Shown: positions 1 through 8,200 of the stretch, piece after piece
Position numbering within the stretch: the stretch's first letter is position 1
Layout: each line of letters begins with the position of its first letter
Assembly: GCF_017921975.2 (NCBI RefSeq)
Contig: NZ_JAGEMO020000001.1
Coordinates: 558,001-622,000, forward strand
DNA from: Hymenobacter terricola
GTDB lineage: Bacteria; Bacteroidota; Bacteroidia; Cytophagales; Hymenobacteraceae
Length of the DNA: 64,000 nt
Direction: 5' to 3'
Position numbers and translations under genes: made by a program
Notes under the pieces: model-generated
What the model saw: only the letters and a program-made list of their open reading frames with translations
Databases searched by the model: none
Told to the model about the DNA's origin: nothing

Positions 1-1173
1 ATGGTGAGCAAGCGCAACGTGATTTCCACGATGCTGCAAAGCTTCATTGCCCTGGGCGTGATTTCGATACTGTGGTACGTGGTGGGCTTTTCGCTGGCTT
101 TCGGCGACAGCATCCACGGCCTCATCGGCAATCCGCTCACCTTCTTCATGTTCAACCACGTGGGCACGGCCCCGCACCCGCGCATTGCCCCCAACCTGCC
201 GCTGGTACTCTTCGCCGCCTTCCAGCTGAAGTTCGCCATCATCACGCCGGCCCTCATCAGCGGCGCTTTCGCCGAGCGGATTCGGTTCTGGGGCTACCTG
301 CTGTTTATGAGCCTGTTTAGCCTGCTCATCTATTGCCCGCTGGCCCACTGGACCTGGCACCCCGACGGTTTCCTGCTGAAGTGGGGCGTGCTCGATTTCG
401 CGGGCGGCACGGTGGTGCACATCTCGGCGGGTTTCGCGGCGCTGGCCGGCGCGCTGGCCCTGGGCCGCCGCAACGTGCACAAGGAAGGCCACACCCACGT
501 GCCGCCCAACGTGCCGTTCATTCTCATCGGCATGGGCCTGCTGTGGTTCGGCTGGTTCGGCTTCAACGCCGGTTCGGCCCTGGCGGCCAATGCGGTAGCC
601 GTGCAGGCCTTCATGACCACGCACCTGGCCTCGGCCGCCGCCATGCTCACCTGGATGCTGATTGAGGCCGTGCGCGGGCAGCGGCCCTCGGCGGCCGGCG
701 CAGCCATCGGCGCAGTAGTCGGGCTGGTGGCCATCACGCCGGCGGCGGGCTACGTGAGCTACGGCCCGGCCCTGTTTATCGGCGTCATCTCCGCGGCCAT
801 CAGCGCCGGCGCGGTCGACCTGAAAAACCGCACCACCCTGGACGATACCCTCGACGTATTCCCCTGCCACGGCGTGGGCGGCATCGTGGGCATGATTCTG
901 ACGGCCATTTTTGCCAAGGAAGGCGGCCTGGCCACCACCGGCTCCTGGACGCTGCTGCTGCACCATCTCGGGGCGCTGGCCTTCATCTCGGTATTTACTT
1001 TCGGTGGCTCGTTCCTGCTCTACAAGCTCACCAACCTGCTCATTCCCATTCGGGTGAATGCCGTGCACGAAGCCGACGGCCTCGACATGAGCCAGCACGG
1101 CGAAACGGTGCTGCCCATGGCGCCCGAATCCGAGGCAATGCCTTCAACTGCGCTGCATTTCGCCAAGGCCTAA
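1..1173 (+). CDS. amt: Ammonium transporter (Amt family), 5' end outside the window
   Basis: Inner-membrane ammonium channel of the Amt/MEP/Rh family. The visible 390 residues carry both pore histidines, H140 in GGTVVHISAG and H290 in VFPCHGVGG, 150 residues apart as in E. coli AmtB. Many hydrophobic helices and the SGAFAERIRFWGY motif are also present. The first visible residues (MVSKRNVIST) match the sequence that in this family follows FYGG in the first helix. The ATG at position 1 is therefore an internal methionine, and roughly 40 or more N-terminal residues plus a signal peptide lie upstream. No glnB is visible. The gene converges on the methyltransferase gene that ends 14 bases away. 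Confidence 0.95.
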   Translation: MVSKRNVISTMLQSFIALGVISILWYVVGFSLAFGDSIHGLIGNPLTFFMFNHVGTAPHPRIAPNLPLVLFAAFQLKFAIITPALISGAFAERIRFWGYLLFMSLFSLLIYCPLAHWTWHPDGFLLKWGVLDFAGGTVVHISAGFAALAGALALGRRNVHKEGHTHVPPNVPFILIGMGLLWFGWFGFNAGSALAANAVAVQAFMTTHLASAAAMLTWMLIEAVRGQRPSAAGAAIGAVVGLVAITPAAGYVSYGPALFIGVISAAISAGAVDLKNRTTLDDTLDVFPCHGVGGIVGMILTAIFAKEGGLATTGSWTLLLHHLGALAFISVFTFGGSFLLYKLTNLLIPIRVNAVHEADGLDMSQHGETVLPMAPESEAMPSTALHFAKA

Positions 1174-1187
1174 AGTTTCGTGCTGGG

Positions 1188-1904
1188 TCAGGTGCCCAGT
1201 ACGAATACCGTCGGAATCTTGTGCAGCTCCGGGGCGGGCAGGCGGCGCCAGTCCGATACCGCCAGCGTCTTGATGAACTCGCCCGAACCGGTCACATCGG
1301 CGGCCACGCACAGGCGGGTGCCGGGCTGCAGGTGCGCCACCAAATCGGCAAACAGCGCCCCGTTGCGGTACGGCGTCTCGATGAACAATTGCGACTGCTG
1401 CCGTTGATAGGCCTCTTTTTCCAGCTGTTTGATGGCGGCAATGCGGGGGGCTTTCTCAATGGGCAGGTACCCGTGAAACGCAAACTGCTGCCCGTTCAGC
1501 CCCGAGGCCATGAGCGCCAGCAGGAGGGAGGACGGCCCCACCAGCGGCACTACTTTGATGCCCTGTCGGTGAGCCTCGCGCACCAGTGCCGCGCCGGGGT
1601 CGGCAATGCCCGGGCAGCCCGCCTCGCTGAGAATGCCGCCGTCGATGCTCTCTTTCACCAGCGGCACCAAAGCCGCTCGCACTTCCGCGTCGGAGCTGTC
1701 TTTGTCGATGACGGTGAAGCGGATATCCTCAATCACGCGGGACGGGGCCACGCTTTTCACGAAGCGCCGGGCCGTTCGGGCATTCTCCACCAGGAAATAG
1801 GGGAGGGCGGCCACGGCGGCCACCACCTGTGGCGGCAGCACCTGCGGGGCCGTGTCGTCGGCGAGGGGGGTGGGGATGAGGTACAGGGTTCCGGGCATGG
1901 GCAT
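1188..1904 (-). CDS. SAM-dependent methyltransferase, tetrapyrrole methylase (RsmI-like) family
   Basis: A protein of about 238 residues of the tetrapyrrole methylase fold. The start is MPMPGTLYLIPTPLADD. An ATG two codons further in, at 1898, is equally possible. The open frame runs on upstream to 2108 but that part is Arg-rich and non-conserved, so it was excluded. Family signatures are the N-terminal GTLYLIPTPL strand, the LSEAGCPGIADPGA motif that lines the SAM pocket, and a central VPLVGPSSLLLALMASG segment. RsmI methylates C1402 of 16S rRNA. Bacteroidota usually carry a second, shorter paralogue of about 235 residues, and this protein has that length, so the rRNA substrate is not certain. 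It converges with amt. Confidence 0.85.
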   Translation of the reverse strand: MPMPGTLYLIPTPLADDTAPQVLPPQVVAAVAALPYFLVENARTARRFVKSVAPSRVIEDIRFTVIDKDSSDAEVRAALVPLVKESIDGGILSEAGCPGIADPGAALVREAHRQGIKVVPLVGPSSLLLALMASGLNGQQFAFHGYLPIEKAPRIAAIKQLEKEAYQRQQSQLFIETPYRNGALFADLVAHLQPGTRLCVAADVTGSGEFIKTLAVSDWRRLPAPELHKIPTVFVLGT

Positions 1905-2120
1905 TGCGATTGATGCACAAAGGAACGGCGTAGCCAGTGGCTGCGGAGCTTTGGCTTTTTCTCGGTGGGCGGCTCTACGGGTTGGTTCTTCGGAAAAAGA
2001 TACGCTGAAGCGCACAAAAAAACGGGCCGCCCTGCCCCGGACGGTCCGTTGAAAATAATGCCTGGCGGCCAGCCGCCCGTTTGCCTGGGGTGGGCAAGTC
2101 CGCGCCATGCGCCCAGGCCG

Positions 2121-3407
2121 TTAATACCGGGATTTGTGCGGTAAACTTACCCTACCGGTAGGTGCCAGGCTGAGGCCGTCCGCTGCATTGGGCTGCACCC
2201 GCGAGCTGGTTGGCGTTTCCGGGTTTTGCGGGCGGTTGTGGTTGGTGGTGGTGCCGTTGCCCAGCTGCCCGAAACAATTGCAGCCCCAGGTGCATAGCTG
2301 GCCATCCTTGGTGAGGGCCAGGGTGTGAAAGCCGCCGCTCGCAATGCCGGTCCAGGCCGCCGAAGCTTGAGGCCGGGCCACGGCCACCGGGCGAAACCGC
2401 GCAGTAGTAGTGCCGTTGCCCAGCTGGCCGGCGCAGTTATTACCCCAGGCCGCCAACTGGCCGTCGGCGCTCAGGGCCAGCGAATGGGCATCGCCGGCAG
2501 CCACCTGCGCCCAGGCCATATGAGCCAGGCGGGCGGGCATGGCGAGCATCTCGGGCGCGTTGTGGCCCGTATCGCGGGTTTCGCCCAGCTGGCCGAACCG
2601 ATTGGAGCCCCAGGTATACAGGCGGCCGTCGGTGGTCACGGCCAGGGTGTGGTAGCGGCCGGCCGCCACCTGGGCCCAGTGCGCGCCGCCCCGCCCTCGC
2701 GGCAATGCCACGGCCACCGGCTGCGGGGTAGAATTGTTGGTGCCATTGCCCAGCTGGCCGTGCAGGTTGCCGCCCCAGGCAAACAAGCGGCCGTCGGCTG
2801 TGAGGGCCAGCGTGTGGTCGTTGCCGGCCGCCACCTGGGCCCAGGTGGTGGTAGCGGCGCTGGCCGGCAGCGGTACTTCTATAGGAGTGGTGCAGTCGCG
2901 GGCCAGGCCGTTGCCCAGCTGGCCATTGGTGTTGATTCCCCAGGTGTAGAGCCGGCCATCGGCCGTGAGGGCGAGGGAGTGCGACGAGCCGGCAGCTACC
3001 TGTTTCCAGCTGGTGTGCGCCGTGCCGGGCACCTCAATGGCTACCGGGCTTTCGTGGGAAGTAGTGGTGCCATCGCCCAATTGGCCCTCGTGGTTGCAGC
3101 CCCAGGCGTAGAGGCGGCCATCGGTGGTAATGGCCAGGGTGTGGGATATTCCGGCGGCCACCTGGGCCCAGTGCGTGTCCGGCGCGTCCGGCAGCACCTG
3201 CACAGGTGCCGGGCTGCCGGTGGTGGTGCCATTGCCCAACTGGCCTTGCAGGTTCATGCCCCAGGTCCAAAGGCTGCCATCGGGACGAATACAGGCGGAG
3301 TGGTTGGTGCTGGCTGCAAATGTATTAGCTGGGGCCTGAGCCGTGGCCGCTCCGGCGCTGAAGAGCAGGCACAGCCCGCCCCACAGGGGAATTGCATTGA
3401 ATTGCAT
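2121..3407 (-). CDS. RCC1-repeat beta-propeller protein, secreted
   Basis: A 428-residue protein with an N-terminal signal peptide ending near GAATAQ. About seven RCC1 blades follow, each with the pattern DGRLYTWGxNxxGQLGNGT and AQVAAGxxHTLALTxDG. Such repeats form a seven-bladed propeller; in Bacteroidota they are usually part of secreted or surface proteins with no assigned ligand. Unlike the RCC1 protein at the right end of the window, it has no recognisable T9SS sorting domain. The last 30 residues (ending LPHKSRY) look unrelated to one. It may be released by another route, or the gene may have lost its 3' end. A near-consensus -7 box CATCTTTG lies on the minus strand at 3463-3470. Confidence 0.85.
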   Translation of the reverse strand: MQFNAIPLWGGLCLLFSAGAATAQAPANTFAASTNHSACIRPDGSLWTWGMNLQGQLGNGTTTGSPAPVQVLPDAPDTHWAQVAAGISHTLAITTDGRLYAWGCNHEGQLGDGTTTSHESPVAIEVPGTAHTSWKQVAAGSSHSLALTADGRLYTWGINTNGQLGNGLARDCTTPIEVPLPASAATTTWAQVAAGNDHTLALTADGRLFAWGGNLHGQLGNGTNNSTPQPVAVALPRGRGGAHWAQVAAGRYHTLAVTTDGRLYTWGSNRFGQLGETRDTGHNAPEMLAMPARLAHMAWAQVAAGDAHSLALSADGQLAAWGNNCAGQLGNGTTTARFRPVAVARPQASAAWTGIASGGFHTLALTKDGQLCTWGCNCFGQLGNGTTTNHNRPQNPETPTSSRVQPNAADGLSLAPTGRVSLPHKSRY

Positions 3408-3700
3408 GATGCTTCACAGAAAAGAAATGAGAAAGAATTTCGTCTCCTAGGCCAGACATGCACAAAGATGTATTTTTCTATAAATCGTTGTCTAAGCCAA
3501 CTGTTAATTTTTGTTAAGTGGCGTTTCCGAGCTGGAATTGACATAAAAAAAATAGTGGCCTGACCGGTTCAGGGACCGTGCCGCGAGCCCGGATGCGGGA
3601 TAAGCCAGCGGCCGCGCTGGCTCAAAAAAAAGCTCCGCTCCCAAAATGGAAGCGGAGCAATAAGCCTGGGTGGGCCAGCCGGCTGGCTGCGCAGGAGCTA
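3408..3700. other. Intergenic region upstream of the RCC1 gene
   Basis: Non-coding. The part next to the RCC1 start is AT-richer than its surroundings and should hold that gene's promoter. The part next to 3701 holds two hairpins, one a clear terminator for the minus-strand T9SS gene. A second perfect 8-bp stem (AGCCAGCG at 3603-3610, CGCTGGCT at 3615-3622) follows immediately in the direction of transcription. Confidence 0.6.
3624..3658 (-). terminator. Rho-independent terminator after the collagen/T9SS gene pair
   Basis: Arms GCTCCGCT (3632-3639) and AGCGGAGC (3651-3658) form a stem. On the minus strand the stem is followed by eight T residues (3624-3631). It sits about 45 bases past the stop codon of the T9SS cargo gene. 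Confidence 0.85.
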
Positions 3701-5221
3701 TCAGTCTCTTTTCAGCATGCGGGTAAAGTACCGGTCGCCTTGGCGGGCTCGCAGGGAGTACACGCCACTGGCCAGGTCACGAACGTCAAGCTGAAACCGG
3801 CTCGCGCCCGCCGAAACGGTTTCCTTCCGGCTAATCATGAGGCGCCCGGCGATGTCGTACAGCTCAATCTGCACCAGGCCCGTTTCGGTCGTCACGAGGT
3901 CGAGGGTCAGGTATTCCTGCAGCGGCACCGGATACGCCTCTAGCTTGAATACCGCCGGCCCGGTAAAGGCCATCGTTATCACTTTGCTAAACTGGCTGTT
4001 GCCATTGATATCGAGCTGCCGGAGCCGGTAATAAAGCGTGGAGGCAAGGTCGCCGGCATCCTTATCAACGGCGGTGGAAGCGGCCGGCGACCACCGCTGG
4101 TCGGCGATGGGCTGCCGGCTGATTTCCCGCCACTGCTGCTGGTCCACCGACCGCTCGATAACGTACCAGCCATTGCCGGGCTTCGTGGCCGTCGACCAGG
4201 TCAGCACGGCGTCGGCCCGGCGGGCAGTACCGGCAAACAGCGTTTGGGCAAGGGGGCCGGTGGCCTTGGTGCTGCTCAGGCTCACCGTGTACCAGGCATT
4301 AAGCTCGGTAGTAGCCACGGTTACGGCGCGGCCCCCGGCACTTTGCGGCTCGCCTACTTTGGTCCAGCTCTGGCCCTGGGTGGTAGACTGCCACACCTGG
4401 GCCAGGTTGCTGCCAAAGTCCAGGCCGTAGTCATTGGCCGCCAGCCAGGCCAGCGAAATGGCCACGTTTCCGGTCGGCTTCTGCCCGGCGGCCGTGCTCA
4501 GCTGCCAGATGCGGTCGATGCCGTGCCGGCCCGCGAACTCCGGGCTTTGCCCGTACGAGTAATTTACCTGGTGCAGGCCGCTGCGCCGGTCCACGGTCAC
4601 GGTCAGGCTCTGGCCGTTCGGGTTCAGCACCACGCCCATGTTGCCAAAGCTGACGGCTTCGGTACCGTGCACGGCTTTCGCTTGCACGAGGCTGCCCTGC
4701 ACGTAATGGCTGCCATCTTCGGCCCCGGCCGGGCCCGCGCCCCGCACGGTGGCATCGGGCCCCAGGTGCAGGCTGTAGGCCGGCGTGGTGAGCAGGTTGC
4801 CGGCGGCCAGGCGCAGGCTCGCCGCTACCGTGGCATCCGAGCCGAGCGTGGTGCCGGCCGGGTTGTCGAGGCGCAGGGTGTAGAGCGAAGCGCCGTTCAT
4901 GCTGAGCAGGTGGGGGGCCATGCCCATCAGCACGACCGTGCTTTTGCTGGCCACCCACTTGCCGGTGGCGGTGTTCAGCAGGTTGCCTTCGTCGATAAAG
5001 AGCCGGTTGGATAAGCTACCAGCTGCGGTGGTCAGGTCGAGCTCGCCGGCGTTCTCCACATCGCCACGCACGTAGCGCACCGAGTCAGTGATGGCGACGA
5101 GGCCGCCGGCCCCGTTGTAGAGGCCCTGGCCCTGGCTGGTGTGTGGTGCCGCAGCACCGCACACCAGCAGCAAGGCAAGCGCGACCTTGGGGAGTTCAAG
5201 AATTTTAGAGGACTGAGTCAT
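3701..5221 (-). CDS. T9SS type A sorting-domain protein
   Basis: A 506-residue secreted protein. The chosen start is the ATG giving MTQSSKILELPK, 10 bases after the stop of the collagen-like gene. A TTG at 5242 would overlap that stop. A signal peptide (VALALLLVCGAAAPHTSQGQ) is followed by a beta-rich region without a family name. Then comes a module seen in many Bacteroidota cargo proteins (LTWSTATKPGNGWYVIERS to YYRLRQLDINGNS). The last 80 residues are a T9SS type A C-terminal domain (EAYPVPLQEYLTLDL, YDIAGRLM, LASGVYSLRA). The close spacing suggests co-transcription with the collagen-like protein upstream, possibly as partners on the surface. Confidence 0.88.
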   Translation of the reverse strand: MTQSSKILELPKVALALLLVCGAAAPHTSQGQGLYNGAGGLVAITDSVRYVRGDVENAGELDLTTAAGSLSNRLFIDEGNLLNTATGKWVASKSTVVLMGMAPHLLSMNGASLYTLRLDNPAGTTLGSDATVAASLRLAAGNLLTTPAYSLHLGPDATVRGAGPAGAEDGSHYVQGSLVQAKAVHGTEAVSFGNMGVVLNPNGQSLTVTVDRRSGLHQVNYSYGQSPEFAGRHGIDRIWQLSTAAGQKPTGNVAISLAWLAANDYGLDFGSNLAQVWQSTTQGQSWTKVGEPQSAGGRAVTVATTELNAWYTVSLSSTKATGPLAQTLFAGTARRADAVLTWSTATKPGNGWYVIERSVDQQQWREISRQPIADQRWSPAASTAVDKDAGDLASTLYYRLRQLDINGNSQFSKVITMAFTGPAVFKLEAYPVPLQEYLTLDLVTTETGLVQIELYDIAGRLMISRKETVSAGASRFQLDVRDLASGVYSLRARQGDRYFTRMLKRD

Positions 5222-5231
5222 GACGTGCTGA

Positions 5232-8200
5232 TTAAAGGGCAAACCAAGAGCTTCCGTCGAAGATGAACAAGCGCGTCAGGCCAATACCGATAGTGGCAGT
5301 GATACCGGCTGTAGAATTCAGGTAAATAGTAGCCCCAGCAACGGCACTATAATTATGCAGGTAAATCAACCGCCCGGTAGTACCGCTACCGGTAGTCAAA
5401 ACATAATTTACCTTATTGGTCGAGGAGGGATTCAACTCTACATAATTGCCGGCCCCGATGGCAGTCGTTAAGTCAAGTGAGCCACCGGTAGATGGACCGC
5501 CATCATATTTTGTGGCATTGACGGTGACGGCCACTGGTCCGGCTGGGCCAGTAGCGCCAACTGCACCGGTAGTGCCAGTTGCACCGGCTGCGCCGGTAGC
5601 ACCGGTAGCACCAGTCGCGCCCTGAGGAACGGTAAAGCTCAGGACGGGAGCGGCCGCATTCGTATTGTTGATGCTTACGGCAGCAGGTCCAGTCGTTGTG
5701 GTGCCTATGCTCAAAACAGGAGTTGCGCCAATTGGGCCTTGCGGGCCAGTAGCACCAGCTGGAACAGCAAAAGCAAACACAGCCGCCGAAGCAGTACCGG
5801 TGTTAGTCACCGAGGCCTGCGAACCGGCAGCGCCCGTGGTGGTGCTGCCTACTGCTATTGTGGCCGCTACCCCGTTCGCGCCAGATGCGCCGGTATCGCC
5901 CTTTATCCCCTGAATACCTTGGTCGCCCTTGGCCCCAGCGGCGCCAGCCGCGCCGGTTGCGCCCTGAGGTCCAATTGGACCAGCAGCACCGGCTACGCCT
6001 TGAATACCTTGGTCACCCGTAGCCCCAGTGGCACCCTGAAGGCCTTGGGGACCGGCCGTGCCGGTTGCGCCAGTAGCCCCAGTTGCGCCGGTCAGGCCAG
6101 TAGGACCTTGCGCGCCGTCAGCACCGGTGGTGCCGGTTGCGCCCGTGTCTCCTTTAACGCCAGTGGCACCCATCGGCCCCATTGGACCAGTGGCGCCAGT
6201 GGCGCCGGTGGCACCAACTGCTCCGTCAGTGCCCGCGGCCCCAGCCGCGCCAGTGTCGCCTTTCGCGCCGGTGGCACCCATTGGACCGGTGGCACCCGTG
6301 GCGCCGTCAATGCCTGTGTCACCTTTAGGACCCATGGCGCCGGTGGCGCCAACTGAGCCGTCAATTCCGTTGGTGCCGTTGGTGCCGTTGGCCCCAGCCG
6401 CGCCGGTGGCTCCGGTGGCACCAGCAGTGCCGGTGTCGCCCTTAGGGCCGGTGGCACCCGTCAAGCCCATCGGCCCGGTGGCGCCAACTGCGCCGTCAGC
6501 ACCATTGGTGCCGTTGCTGCCCGCGAGGCCAGTGGCACCCGTGTCGCCTTTGGTGCCGGTGGCACCCATTGGGCCAGTAGCGCCAACCGCACCGTCAACG
6601 CCATTGGCACCAGCTACGCCGGTGTCACCTTTAGCACCTGCTGGACCGGTAGCGCCCACGGCGCCATCAGCACCATTAGCACCAGTTAAGCCGGTCAAGC
6701 CCATCGGACCAGTTGCACCGACTGCTCCATTGGAGCCATCCAATCCATTGGCTCCCTGAGGGCCGGTCGCGCCAATGTCTCCCTTGATGCCCTGAATACC
6801 TTGAAGGCCCTGGGGGCCGGTATCGCCGGTGTCACCTTGGTCACCTTGGATGCCCTGGCTGCCCTGTGGTCCGGTAGCGCCCGTGGCCCCCGTGGCGCCA
6901 ATGTCGCCCTGAATGCCCTGAATGCCTTGAGGCCCGGCAATGCCCTGCGCACCGGTGTTTCCGATATCGCCTTGGTTGCCCTTCTCACCTTGGTCGCCTT
7001 GAGGGCCTTGGGCCCCTTGGAGGCCTTGGGCGCCCTGAGGACCTGTAGCGCCAACTGACCCCGTGGCGCCAATATCACCCGTAATGCCTTGAATGCCCTG
7101 GTTGCCTTGTGCGCCGGCAGCACCGGTCAATCCGATGGCGCCGGTGTCCCCCTTGTCGCCCTGGTCCCCTTTAAGTCCCTGAATGCCTTGTGGCCCAGTG
7201 GCTCCGGTTGCGCCAGTTGCGCCAACGTCGCCCGCTATGCCCTGAATGCCTTGGCCGCCCTGGGGGCCCGTGGCACCCGTGTCGCCTTTATCGCCCTTGT
7301 CACCGGTGAGGCCGATATCGCCCTTGGTCCCCTGAATGCCTTGGCTGCCAGTTGCACCGGCGGCTCCGGTTGCGCCAGTTGCGCCAACGTCGCCCGCTAT
7401 GCCCTGAATGCCTTGGCCGCCCTGGGGGCCCGTGGCACCCGTGTCGCCTTTATCGCCCTTGTCACCGGTGAGGCCGATATCGCCCTTGGTCCCCTGAATG
7501 CCTTGGCTGCCAGTTGCACCGGCGGCTCCGGTTGCGCCAGTTGCGCCAACGTCGCCCGCTATGCCCTGAATGCCTTGGCCGCCCTGGGGGCCCGTGGCAC
7601 CCGTGTCGCCTTTATCGCCCTTGTCACCGGTGAGGCCGATATCGCCCTTGGTCCCCTGAATGCCTTGGCTGCCAGTTGCACCGGCGGCTCCGGTTGCGCC
7701 AGTTGCGCCAACGTCGCCCGCTATGCCCTGAATGCCTTGGCCGCCCTGGGGGCCCGTGGCACCCGTGTCGCCTTTATCGCCCTTCTCGCCCTGGTCGCCC
7801 TGAGCACCGGTCAGGCCGGTATCGCCCTTGTCACCTTTGAAACCTTGGTCGCCGGTTGCGCCTGTGGCACCAGTTGCTCCGTCAACGCCATCGGCGCCAG
7901 CCGCACCGGTGTCGCCTTTGGCGCCGTCAACGCCGTTGGTGCCAGCCGCGCCGGTAGCGCCAACCGCACCGTCAACGCCGTTGGTGCCGTTGGTGCCGTT
8001 GGTGCCAGCCGCGCCGGTGGCACCGGTAGCGCCCAACGGACCAGCCGCGCCGGTAGCGCCCACCGCACCGTCAACGCCGTTGGTGCCGGTGGTGCCGTTG
8101 GTGCCAGCCGCGCCGGGGGCACCGGTAGCGCCCATCGGCCCAGCCGCGCCGGTAGCGCCAACCGCACCGTCAACGCCGTTGGTGCCGTTGGTGCCAGCCG

